From CAUUCF01 sp045580225 (lineage in GTDB: Bacteria > Pseudomonadota > Gammaproteobacteria > UBA9339): a DNA stretch of 57,964 nucleotides. The stretch is from contig JAZNNJ010000018.1 of the NCBI GenBank assembly GCA_045580225.1, positions 1 through 57,964 on the forward strand, read 5' to 3'. A program made the position numbers and the translations under genes. How positions within the stretch are numbered: position 1 is the first letter of the stretch; every line of letters begins with the position of its first letter. Under the pieces are notes generated by a model, which saw only the letters and a list, made by a program, of their open reading frames with translations, did not search any database and had not been told where the DNA came from. Shown in pieces: positions 33,681-41,752 of this stretch.

Positions 33681-35125
33681 AAGATTTAAAAATTATTTTG
33701 GCGCAAACGGAGGCTTTTCCTGGAGATTTGGATAGAAATTTGGCTAAAATGGAAGCTAGTTTAACTGATTTGGCTGATTTAATTGTTTTTCCCGCATTTA
33801 GTTTAACTGGGGCAAATTTAAAAGATTTGTATTACCGAGAAGACTTTCAAAAAGCGGTTGAGAAAAAATTAAAGTATTTTCATTGCAAAGTTCGATGTCC
33901 AGTATTGTTGGCTGGGATGTTTGGTGGAAAGTTAGTAATTAAATATTTAACTAAAACAGACGTATTTACTTTTTCCTCTGGTGCCGTTTTACCTCTTAAT
34001 GGAGTAAATTTAGGAATTGGAATAAACGAATTTATCAATGCAGATTTGTCTATAAATTTATCTGCTAAGCCATTTCAAAAGCAGATAAAAGAAGAAATAT
34101 TAAATTTTCCAGCGATAGAGGTAAATTTAGTCGGCGGGGCAGATGAATTGGTTTATTATGGTGGAAGTAGAATTTATGATCAATATGGATTAGTAAAGCA
34201 GTTAACATACTTTGAAAATCAAGATTATGTTTATGTTTGGAAGAAAAATAGTATATATAGAGAAAAAGAAAAGCTAAAAGTTTACAAAAAAGAATTCTTT
34301 TGGTATCAGGCCTTAATTAAGGGACTTTATGATTATGTGCAACAAAATCATTTTTCTGGGGTAGTATTAGGGCTTTCTGGAGGGATTGATTCAGCTTTAA
34401 CTGCAGCAATTGCAGTAGATGCTTTGGGGGTTCAAAAAGTAAAAATTTTCTATTTACCCTCTAAATTTTCTAGTGATCTAAGCAGAAAAATTGTCGAACG
34501 ATTATGTAAAAATCTTGGACTCGATTTTAAAGAATGGTCAATTGATGAAATGTATTGCTCTTATTTAAGAGAATTTGATCAGGTGTTAGGCAACTATTCT
34601 TCTGTTGTTAGTGAGAATATTCAAGCTAGAATTAGGGCAAATTTTTTAATGGGTGTAGCTAACCAAGAGAATTTACTTCTGTTATCTACGGGTAATAAGA
34701 GTGAATTAGCAATGGGGTATGCTACTTTGTACGGAGATATGGCGGGTGGTTTTAATCTTCTCGGAGATTTTTTTAAAACGGAAGTTTATCAATTAGCTAA
34801 TTATCGTAATCAAAATGAATTAATCTTTCCTAAAGAATTATTTACTAGGCCTCCCACGGCTGAACTTGCTTTTAATCAAAAGGATCAGGATAATTTACCG
34901 GATTATGGGGTTTTAGATAAAATTTTAGAGTATTTGATATCGGGGGTACCAATAACAAAACTTGAGTTACTGTTTGATAGAAAGATGGTCTTAGAAATTT
35001 ATGAACGTTGGTTAAAAAACGTTTTTAAACGTAAACAAGCTAGTTTGAGTTTATTATTTTCTAAGACAGTAGAGTTACCTATAACTCATTCGTTTAAAAT
35101 AGTAAATTTATATAAAAAGTATTAA
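33677..35125 (+). CDS. nadE: NAD+ synthetase with a degenerate glutaminase-like domain
   Basis: The C-terminal half (from about residue 210) is a complete NAD synthetase that adenylates and amidates deamido-NAD: LGLSGGIDSALTAAIAVDALG (PP-loop), SENIQARIRANFLMG, STGNKSELAMGYATLYGDMAGG. The N-terminal half has the nitrilase fold expected for glutamine-dependent NadE, but each catalytic residue looks lost: Glu of FPEMxLTGY is Ala40 in FPAFSLTG, the stretch with the RKxxLPNY Lys is missing, and the Cys of ICED is Asn117 in GIGINEF. VGGADELVYYGGSRIYD and SINLSAKPF remain. At 482 aa it is shorter than usual two-domain enzymes (about 540). It may therefore use free ammonia. The pairing with map by 4-bp overlap is coupled translation. 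Confidence 0.9.
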   Translation: MKDLKIILAQTEAFPGDLDRNLAKMEASLTDLADLIVFPAFSLTGANLKDLYYREDFQKAVEKKLKYFHCKVRCPVLLAGMFGGKLVIKYLTKTDVFTFSSGAVLPLNGVNLGIGINEFINADLSINLSAKPFQKQIKEEILNFPAIEVNLVGGADELVYYGGSRIYDQYGLVKQLTYFENQDYVYVWKKNSIYREKEKLKVYKKEFFWYQALIKGLYDYVQQNHFSGVVLGLSGGIDSALTAAIAVDALGVQKVKIFYLPSKFSSDLSRKIVERLCKNLGLDFKEWSIDEMYCSYLREFDQVLGNYSSVVSENIQARIRANFLMGVANQENLLLLSTGNKSELAMGYATLYGDMAGGFNLLGDFFKTEVYQLANYRNQNELIFPKELFTRPPTAELAFNQKDQDNLPDYGVLDKILEYLISGVPITKLELLFDRKMVLEIYERWLKNVFKRKQASLSLLFSKTVELPITHSFKIVNLYKKY

Positions 35126-35211
35126 TATTCTTAATAAATAAATTATGGAATATCTTAAATAAAACTGATATCCTGCAAGATAATACTTTTTTATAAACTA
35201 AGGGGTAGACT

Positions 35212-36624
35212 ATGGATTCGGGTATCTTTGAGTTGTATAATTTTGCTATAGGTCCTTCTAGTTCTCATACCGTTGGTCCTATGCGAGCGGCGAAACATTT
35301 TTTAGATAAAGCATTTAGTCGGATTGTTATTGATGACATTGCTCAGGTTAAGGTTAGATTATTTGGTTCATTAGCATATACTGGAGATGGTCATGGTACG
35401 GTACAAGCTATTATTGCCGGTTTAGCGGGTTTTTTGCCGGAAGATATTGAACCGGAAGAATTTCATCGATGTACAGAATGTGTAAATAAAGATAGTAAGC
35501 TTTTACTTAATCAGAAAGTAGAGATTACTTTTAATGTTAGTGATGTTACTAAACATTTTGATAAAATAGAGTTATATCATCCCAATACAATGGTTTTTTC
35601 TTTGTATCGTCACGATGGAGCTTTGTTATACACGGAAGAGTACTATAGTATCGGTGGTGGAACGATAAAAAGTCGTGCGGATTTAAAAAATCCAGAACAA
35701 AAGGAGTTGAAGATTAAAGTGCCGTATGAATATAGTAATGCGAAAGAATTATTTGAGTGTTGTAAGAGGGAAAATAAACGGATTTTTGAAATTGTTTTAG
35801 CGAACGAATTTAGTAAATTTGAAGGTAATTATGTTGTAGAGCGTTTGGAAAAAATTTATCGAACGATGTTGAGTGCTATTGATCGGGGGTTGTCTACGTT
35901 TGGCGTTCTACCTGGTCCTTTGAAGCTGAAGAGGAGAGCTGGTGGGGTATTGAATAAATTGAGGGGGTTTTCGCATCCTTCAGATGTAGTATTATCTAGA
36001 AGTAATTATTTAATGCATGGTTACATATCGGCTTGGGCTTTAGCGGTATCGGAGGAAAATGCAGCTTTTGGTAAAATTATTACTGCGCCTACTTGCGGTT
36101 CGTGTGGTATTTTGCCGTCAGTTTTAAAATATTATGAGACTTTTTGTTGTCGTAACGGTTTACCTCCCCAAGAAAAAATAGTTGAGTTTTTAGTTACGGC
36201 AGCAGCTATTGGTATTTTATTTAAAGAAAATGCTTCTATTTCTGGTGCTGAAGTGGGTTGTCAGGGTGAAGTAGGGGTGGCTTGTTCAATGGCGGCTGCT
36301 GGTTTAACAGCAGTTTTAGGTGGTAGTTTAGCCCAAATTGAACAGGCAGCCAAAATGGGAATTATTCATTTTTTAGGTTTAACTTGTGATCCAATAGCGG
36401 GTTTAGTACAAATTCCTTGTATTGAGCGCAACGCGGTAGCAGCAAATCAGGCTATCGAAATTGCTAATTTTGCATTAACTGAAACAGCAGTTAATGATCC
36501 GGTTACTTTAGATCAAGCGATTTTAACAATGAAACAAACAGGCTTAGATATGAGTAATCGTTACAAAGAAACTTCTTTAGCTGGTTTGGCTTTACTCCAA
36601 AAGGAATTTGTGATATCAGAATAA
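35212..36624 (+). CDS. sdaA: L-serine ammonia-lyase (serine deaminase)
   Basis: This 470-residue Fe-S enzyme converts L-serine to pyruvate and ammonia. It is the single-chain type: the N-terminal beta domain has IGPSSSHTVGPMRAA and LFGSLAYTGDGHGT; the alpha domain has TAPTCGSCGILPSVL, ISGAEVGCQGEVGVACSMAAAGL and CDPIAGLVQIPCIERNA, whose cysteines bind the [4Fe-4S] cluster. AAGGGG precedes the ATG. In an intracellular lifestyle serine is a plausible carbon source, as in Legionella (inference); free ammonia released could also serve the adjacent NadE. Confidence 0.95.
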   Translation: MDSGIFELYNFAIGPSSSHTVGPMRAAKHFLDKAFSRIVIDDIAQVKVRLFGSLAYTGDGHGTVQAIIAGLAGFLPEDIEPEEFHRCTECVNKDSKLLLNQKVEITFNVSDVTKHFDKIELYHPNTMVFSLYRHDGALLYTEEYYSIGGGTIKSRADLKNPEQKELKIKVPYEYSNAKELFECCKRENKRIFEIVLANEFSKFEGNYVVERLEKIYRTMLSAIDRGLSTFGVLPGPLKLKRRAGGVLNKLRGFSHPSDVVLSRSNYLMHGYISAWALAVSEENAAFGKIITAPTCGSCGILPSVLKYYETFCCRNGLPPQEKIVEFLVTAAAIGILFKENASISGAEVGCQGEVGVACSMAAAGLTAVLGGSLAQIEQAAKMGIIHFLGLTCDPIAGLVQIPCIERNAVAANQAIEIANFALTETAVNDPVTLDQAILTMKQTGLDMSNRYKETSLAGLALLQKEFVISE

Positions 36625-36657
36625 AAGTTACTGTAATGTTATTTTTAATAATTAAGC

Positions 36658-36685
36658 TTGTAAATAGATATTTATGTGGTACACT
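36658..36685 (+). promoter_or_regulatory. putative promoter of the pilin gene
   Basis: TTGTAA and TACACT are 16 bases apart, with TG just before the -10. The start codon lies about 70 bp downstream of the -10. Confidence 0.45.
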
Positions 36686-36754
36686 TAGTCAGTTTTATAA
36701 CGTGGTGGTGGATTGATATTTCATCGGAGTTTAATGATTGTTATTGAGGTAGTA

Positions 36755-37261
36755 ATGAGAAAAAATAGTGGTTTTACGCTAATTGAGTTAATTATCGTAA
36801 TTTTAATTTTGGGGGTTTTGGGTGCTTATGCTGCTCCAAAATTTATGGGGTTAGATGGAAAGGCTAAAGAGAGGGTAATGCTTTCTTTACAATCATCAGT
36901 TAGGACAGCAGATGAAATGGTACATTCTTTGGCAGTGATAGATGGAGTTGATGGTCTTGAAAAAGCCGAAATAAAGACTCCTGAACAGGTGGTGATTAAT
37001 GTATCTTATGGTTATGCTGTGGCCAAAGAAAAAGATGGAATAGATAAAGCTGTAGATTTTGATTCAAAACAGATTAAATTTTCCTGTAAGGATAATGTGT
37101 GTAAATGGGAAGCTAATATTCCAGATGCTAGTAAGTGTTTTGTTTCTTATAAATACGATGGTAATGGTACGCCTGAGATAGGTGGTGATTTTAGTGATTG
37201 TATAGGTAGAAAGGGTAATTATAAGGATACTAGTAAGGATGATGAAACAGGACAAAGTTAG
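36755..37261 (+). CDS. type IV pilin-like protein
   Basis: The mature-pilin signature MRKNSGFTLIELIIVILILG shows a prepilin leader cut after Gly6, leaving Phe1 and Glu5, and a 20-residue hydrophobic helix; the following APKFMGLDGKAKE matches MSHA-type and PilE-like pilins. The 168-residue protein has four cysteines in the C-terminal half (CKDNVCKWE, SKCFVSY, FSDC), likely disulfide-bonded. The ATG at 36755 with GAGG upstream is used; the longer frame adds 14 unlikely residues. No assembly gene lies nearby, so pilus machinery must be elsewhere, or the protein works in another filament. A strong terminator follows. Confidence 0.88.
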   Translation: MRKNSGFTLIELIIVILILGVLGAYAAPKFMGLDGKAKERVMLSLQSSVRTADEMVHSLAVIDGVDGLEKAEIKTPEQVVINVSYGYAVAKEKDGIDKAVDFDSKQIKFSCKDNVCKWEANIPDASKCFVSYKYDGNGTPEIGGDFSDCIGRKGNYKDTSKDDETGQS

Positions 37262-37293
37262 CAGGTTTTATAAAAGTCGTATTTAATAAAAAG

Positions 37294-37322
37294 AAAAAGG
37301 GGCGATTTAATCGCCCTTTTTT
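37294..37322. terminator. bidirectional Rho-independent terminator
   Basis: A GGGCGAT/ATCGCCC stem with a three-base TTA loop is flanked by an A-run on the left and six T on the right, so it can stop transcripts from both sides: the pilin gene (+) and the gene at 37307-37645 (-), whose stop codon lies inside the loop. Confidence 0.88.
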
Positions 37323-37645
37323 ATTAAATACAAGAGCTTTCTAAAATTATTTTTGGATAGTTGTTCAGGAATAATTAAATATAATTTTTGATTGATAGTG
37401 ATAACAACTAATTTAGGCAGTATGAATATTTTCTTGATTTTTATTTCTTTTTGTTGAATCCACCATTTTTGATTATGGTAATCTAAAGTGGCTTCTAAAA
37501 AATAATTTCTTCCTAATAAAATTAAGTAATTGATGAGTAATAGCCACCATAATGGTTTTAAATAAAATAGGGTAAATAGCAGTATCTTAATGTGGATTTT
37601 TCCAAGAATCGGTGGACGAAGAATAAATTTATAGTATAATACCAT
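37307..37645 (-). CDS. small membrane protein, YgfX/CptA-like
   Basis: This 112-residue protein has a hydrophobic hairpin (about residues 18-48) followed by a basic, beta-rich part (LDYHNQKWWIQQ, ITINQKLYLIIPEQLSKNNFRKLLYLI). The layout resembles the YgfX/CptA family (about 135 aa), whose C-terminus has a 'LLPDxL...FRxLRxxL' pattern. In E. coli YgfX follows sdhE and has been described as a membrane-bound toxin partner; here sdhE is absent beside it. The gene diverges from the DUF4389 gene by only one base between start codons of the open frames. Family call is tentative. Confidence 0.5.
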   Translation of the reverse strand: MVLYYKFILRPPILGKIHIKILLFTLFYLKPLWWLLLINYLILLGRNYFLEATLDYHNQKWWIQQKEIKIKKIFILPKLVVITINQKLYLIIPEQLSKNNFRKLLYLIKKGD

Positions 37646-37673
37646 AATGTTTTTTTATTTAGAGGTTACAATT

Positions 37674-37976
37674 ATGACATGGAAAAATCTACTGGATAAA
37701 TTACTAAATCTTACTAAATGGACAAAAATTTTTTGGTTATTGATTTTTTTATTGATGAAATGGGTGCTAAATTTAGTAATTAACGTAGTCATGTTAATTC
37801 AGGCTTTAATTTGGTTTTGGACAGGTGAAACGTTAGATAAATTGGTGACTTTTTCGAATATTTTGAGTAGTTATCTTTTGCAAATTGTTGAATTTTTAAC
37901 TTTCAGAAGTAGAGATTTACCTTGGCCGATTGGTGAATTACCAAAACAGGAGGAGACATGTTTAGAAGAAAAGTAA
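37674..37976 (+). CDS. DUF4389-type membrane protein
   Basis: The 100-residue protein has two transmembrane helices (about residues 18-50 and 62-75) and a cytosolic tail with RDLPWPIGELP; a PFP/PWP motif at the end of the helices is typical of DUF4389 proteins. Function is unknown. I start at the ATG with AGAGG upstream; nine further upstream codons are possible. A TATAAT at 37635-37640 could be its -10. It overlaps the HAD phosphatase gene by 19 bp. Confidence 0.6.
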   Translation: MTWKNLLDKLLNLTKWTKIFWLLIFLLMKWVLNLVINVVMLIQALIWFWTGETLDKLVTFSNILSSYLLQIVEFLTFRSRDLPWPIGELPKQEETCLEEK

Positions 37977-38602
37977 TTGTTTTTGATTGGGATGGTACAT
38001 TAGCTGATTCTGGTCCAGCTGTGTTTAAAGCAATACGTAGATTGATTGAAGAATATCGATATCCTGTATTAACTGAAGAGCAGATTTTGCAAAACTTAGG
38101 GTTATCGATGAAGGATTTCGGTCGTAAAATGTTGGGAACAGACGATACAGAATTACCAGATTTTTTGAGGAGGTTCTATAATTTTTTCGAACAGGAAGAG
38201 AAAAAATCGGAAATTTTATATCCGGATGCAATGGAAGTTTTAAATTATTTCAAGCAAAAGGGTTACAGCTTGGCTATCGCTACTAACCGGATTCGTGAGC
38301 GTTTAGATAGAGCGTTGCAATTAACTAGTTTGTCTGATTTTTTTAATTATTCGGTAACCGCAGATGAAGCATTAGATAAACCTAAACCATTAATGATGGA
38401 GTTAATACTGAACGCTTTTGGCGTTAATAAAACAGATGTTTGGATGATCGGTGATTCGATTTATGATGCAGCTTTTGCTAATAATGCAGGAGTACGATGC
38501 ATGATAATCGATCGTAATTTTTATGATTCAGGAGTATTTTCAGCTTATAAAGATTTAAAATTATTACCTAATTTAAAAGCGTTAATTAATGAGATTAAAT
38601 GA
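37958..38602 (+). CDS. HAD-superfamily phosphatase, phosphoglycolate phosphatase-like
   Basis: This 214-residue HAD hydrolase has FDWDGTLADS (motif I, nucleophile Asp near residue 9), LAIATNR (motif II), a Lys in LDKPKPLMM (motif III) and WMIGDSIYDAAFANNAG (motif IV). The helical cap after motif I fits subclass IA, as in Gph. The substrate could be phosphoglycolate, a pyrophosphate or another small phosphate ester. GAGGAG lies before the ATG. It overlaps both neighbours (19 bp with the DUF4389 gene, 4 bp with apaH). Confidence 0.8.
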   Translation: MFRRKVIVFDWDGTLADSGPAVFKAIRRLIEEYRYPVLTEEQILQNLGLSMKDFGRKMLGTDDTELPDFLRRFYNFFEQEEKKSEILYPDAMEVLNYFKQKGYSLAIATNRIRERLDRALQLTSLSDFFNYSVTADEALDKPKPLMMELILNAFGVNKTDVWMIGDSIYDAAFANNAGVRCMIIDRNFYDSGVFSAYKDLKLLPNLKALINEIK

Positions 38603-39366
38603 GTACTTATTGTATAGGAGATGTGCATGGATGCTATAGAAAACTTAATCAATTATTAGATAAAATAGGAATTAATGCATCGGATCAATTATGGTTTACC
38701 GGGGATTTAATTAACAGGGGAGAGGATTCTTTTGGGGTTTTACGATTAGTTAAAAAACACGGTAATGTAAAAGTAGTGTTTGGGAATCATGAATTATACT
38801 GGTTAGCTTGTTATTTTTGCCCTAAATTATTTTGGGATTTTAATTTAGGTAAGCCTTTTGATTTGGAAGAATTAATCGAATGGGTGTGTTGTACTTGGAA
38901 TTTTTATTATTGTAATCAAAATTATTTTTTAGCCCACGCTGGTTTTTTTCCGTTTTGGTCTTTGACCGAAGGATTAAGTTATTTTGATTATTTAACAAAA
39001 GAATTTAGAAATGCTGATCTAAAACTATTTTTACCTACCCTGTTCAGTAAGGATCAAGCGGTTTTGAATTATAATACTAGTAACTTATTCATTGTTGAGA
39101 CATTATTAAGGATGCGTTTTTGCTCTCACCAAAAACAGCTTAATTTAGATATTGCTGAAAAGCCTTCTAATCGTGTGCCTAGTTTATGGAAGCCGTGGTT
39201 TGAATTGTTACCTGAAGATTTTCCTAAGACAGTTTTATTTGGGCATTGGGCTGCTTTAGAAGGAGTGGTTAATCATCCTAAAGTAATAGCTTTGGATACT
39301 GGTTGTATATGGGGTGGAAAATTAACTGCCTATTGTTTAGAAACTAAGGAATTTTATAGGGTTTGA
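38599..39366 (+). CDS. apaH: symmetrical diadenosine tetraphosphatase
   Basis: ApaH splits Ap4A into two ADP and removes Np4N caps from RNA. The 255-residue phosphoesterase starts MSTYCIGDVHGC (GDxHG motif at 7-11), then TGDLINRG and VFGNHELYWLA (GNHE) and GHWAALEG, the metal-binding blocks of the PPP family, and keeps ALDTGCIWGGKLTAY at the end. Length is close to E. coli ApaH (280). The ATGA overlap with the HAD gene suggests coupling. Confidence 0.93.
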   Translation: MSTYCIGDVHGCYRKLNQLLDKIGINASDQLWFTGDLINRGEDSFGVLRLVKKHGNVKVVFGNHELYWLACYFCPKLFWDFNLGKPFDLEELIEWVCCTWNFYYCNQNYFLAHAGFFPFWSLTEGLSYFDYLTKEFRNADLKLFLPTLFSKDQAVLNYNTSNLFIVETLLRMRFCSHQKQLNLDIAEKPSNRVPSLWKPWFELLPEDFPKTVLFGHWAALEGVVNHPKVIALDTGCIWGGKLTAYCLETKEFYRV

Positions 39367-39428
39367 TTTTATTGCGTTTAATAGATTAACGTGATACGTT
39401 TTGAAAGGGGTTAATTGGGGTTAATTTG

Positions 39429-40145
39429 GTGTTTGCAGTAGTAGAAAATTTAAGGATACATTATAAATTGATGGGTGATAATAAGGGTGAAGTCGTAGTA
39501 TTATTGCATGGTTGGGGACAGTCGATAAATTGTTTTTGTGACTTAGTTCATGATTTACCTAATTATCATTATTTATTGATTGATTTGCCTGGGTTTGGCT
39601 TAAGTCAAGTACCTTATAAATTTTTAACTGTGGACGATTATGCACGGTTAGTTAAAAAGTTACTCAACGGTTTAGGTATTTCAAGCGCAGTAGTGTTAGG
39701 GCATTCCTTTGGTGGTAAAATAGGTTGTTTATTAGCTAGTATTTATCCGGTAAAAAAATTGGTTTTGATTGGTAGTGCTGGGATAAATTTACCTAAAAAA
39801 TTTAATGTTAGGATGAAAATTTGGTTAGCAAGATTATTAAAAAAAATTAGCAATTTTTTTCCTAACATATTGTCAAATTTCGGTTCTAAAGATTATCAGC
39901 AGGTTCATGGGGTAATGAGACAGATTTTAGTCCATACGGTTAATCATTCGATCGCTACTTTGTTACCTAATCTGAAAATGCCGGTATTATTAATTTGGGG
40001 GGATCGAGATACAGTTACACCTACGGGTCAGTATTTTAAGCGATTATTGCCTCAGGCTAAATTGGTAATATTGCCTGGTGATCATTTTGTTTTTTTACAG
40101 GCAAAATCGCAATTTTATCAACAACTTAGTCTTTTTTGGGCATAG
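39429..40145 (+). CDS. alpha/beta-fold hydrolase
   Basis: The roughly 238-residue protein shows VVLLHGWGQS (oxyanion region), GFGLS, nucleophile elbow GHSFGGK (Ser near residue 97), an Asp in WGDRDTVTP and a His in PGDHFVF: a full catalytic triad. It resembles BioH/MenH-type small esterases, but the substrate cannot be named. The start is a GTG with GGGG about 8 bases upstream; an in-frame TTG one codon earlier is possible. It immediately precedes murF, by whose start codon it is nearly overlapped. Confidence 0.78.
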   Translation: MFAVVENLRIHYKLMGDNKGEVVVLLHGWGQSINCFCDLVHDLPNYHYLLIDLPGFGLSQVPYKFLTVDDYARLVKKLLNGLGISSAVVLGHSFGGKIGCLLASIYPVKKLVLIGSAGINLPKKFNVRMKIWLARLLKKISNFFPNILSNFGSKDYQQVHGVMRQILVHTVNHSIATLLPNLKMPVLLIWGDRDTVTPTGQYFKRLLPQAKLVILPGDHFVFLQAKSQFYQQLSLFWA

Positions 40146-40147
40146 TT

Positions 40148-41746
40148 ATGCTAAAGGGTTTGATTATTTTGTTCTTTTTTATTTTAGGATTGCACGCTTA
40201 TTATTATTTAAGGCGTTTGCTTTATTTTTTACAGATGCTTCAATTGAATAGTTATTATTCCGGGCGTTATTTAAAGTGGGTTTGGAAAAATAAGAAAGTG
40301 ATTTTTTCTTTAAAAGAATTTTTACCTTTTTTAGCAATTGCTAGTTTTATCTTCCATTCTTTATTTTTGCGTTTGTTAATTTTAGGATTTATATATTTAG
40401 AACTTTGGTTAAGATTTCCGGTTCTAAATGAAAAAAAACCACTAGTTTTTACTGCTAGGATTTTACGTCTGTTAAGTTTTAGTTTATTGTGTTTAGGGGC
40501 AGTTTATATCAGTTTAATATATGTCAGTTGGAAATTTGGCAAAATTGGGGTTGGTTACACAATCTTTGTTTTAGCGAATTTGACAATATGGTCACCAATA
40601 ATTTTATGGTTTATTAATAGTTTAGTTGTGCCTCTAGAAAAAATGATTCAATATTGGTATGTGCGTGATGCCAAACGTTATCTGGATAAAATGCCAAATT
40701 TGGAAAGCATTGGAATTACTGGTAGCTTTGGTAAAACTACTACGAAGTATTTTCTACAGGAACTATTGAAAGAGCGTTTTTATACTTTAAAGACTCCTGA
40801 AAGTTATAATACTTTGATGGGAGTAACCAAAATTATTCGTAATAAGCTAAGGTTAGCGCATGAAAAATTTGTGGTGGAAATGAGCGCTAAACAACCAGGT
40901 GATATTGAAAAAATTTGCAAACTAGTACGTCCTAAGTTTGGTTTAGTTACGGTAATTGGTGAACAGCATTTAGAAACTTTTAAATCTTTAGAGCGTATTC
41001 AACATGCTAAAGGTGAATTGATTCGTGCATTACCTGTAGATGGGATAGCATTTTTAAATATCGATGATCAAAATAGCAAAGTTTTATATCAACAAGCTAA
41101 ATGTCGAATTGTAACTTTTGGTTTTGATGAAAAAGCTGATTTTGCGATTACTAATTATCAAATATCTACATCTGGTTCTGATTTTACCTTAAAGGTAGGA
41201 GATGATTTCTATAATTTTACAACTAGTTTATTAGGAAAGGCCAACCTTTATGATTTATTAGGAAGTATTTCAATTGCGGTAACTTTAGGAGTGGATATTA
41301 AGTTGATGAGGAATGTAATTAAAAACTTAAAGGCTCCTCCTCATCGTTTAGAAATGAAAAAAATTGCACCGGAAATTTGGTTTTTAGATGATGCTTTTAA
41401 TGCTAATCCAGTAGGGGTAGTTAACGCTTTATCGGTTTTAAAACAATTTTCGAATTTGAGGAAAATTATTGTAACACCAGGAATGGTAGAATTAGGTAAT
41501 AAGGAAAATCAGTATAATTTTGAGTTTGGTTGTCTGATTAGCGAGGTCGCGGATTACGTTATTTTAGTTGGTAAAAAACAAACTGAAGCTATCTATAAAG
41601 GCATGCAGGAAAAACAATTTAATTTTGAACATTGTTTTGTTGCGACTTCGTTTAAAGAGGCTCGTCAACATTTAGAGAATATACTTAGGCCTAAAGATAT
41701 TGTTTTATTTGAAAATGATTTACCAGATACTTATTTGGAAGGGTAA
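40148..41746 (+). CDS. murF: MurF-type Mur ligase with an N-terminal membrane domain
   Basis: MurF adds D-Ala-D-Ala to the UDP-MurNAc-tripeptide. The 532-residue protein has the Mur-ligase ATP loop GSFGKTTTK at residues 192-200, GEQHLETFKSLERIQHAKGEL and DDAFNANPVG, both typical of MurF. Instead of the usual soluble MurF N-domain, about 150 hydrophobic residues predict four to five transmembrane helices. Membrane-fused MurF is known from some other phyla and unusual in gammaproteobacteria. The ATG at 40148 is preferred to the upstream in-frame TTG. It is followed by ddl 6 bp later, supplying its D-Ala-D-Ala substrate. Confidence 0.85.
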   Translation: MLKGLIILFFFILGLHAYYYLRRLLYFLQMLQLNSYYSGRYLKWVWKNKKVIFSLKEFLPFLAIASFIFHSLFLRLLILGFIYLELWLRFPVLNEKKPLVFTARILRLLSFSLLCLGAVYISLIYVSWKFGKIGVGYTIFVLANLTIWSPIILWFINSLVVPLEKMIQYWYVRDAKRYLDKMPNLESIGITGSFGKTTTKYFLQELLKERFYTLKTPESYNTLMGVTKIIRNKLRLAHEKFVVEMSAKQPGDIEKICKLVRPKFGLVTVIGEQHLETFKSLERIQHAKGELIRALPVDGIAFLNIDDQNSKVLYQQAKCRIVTFGFDEKADFAITNYQISTSGSDFTLKVGDDFYNFTTSLLGKANLYDLLGSISIAVTLGVDIKLMRNVIKNLKAPPHRLEMKKIAPEIWFLDDAFNANPVGVVNALSVLKQFSNLRKIIVTPGMVELGNKENQYNFEFGCLISEVADYVILVGKKQTEAIYKGMQEKQFNFEHCFVATSFKEARQHLENILRPKDIVLFENDLPDTYLEG

Positions 41747-41752
41747 AATTTT

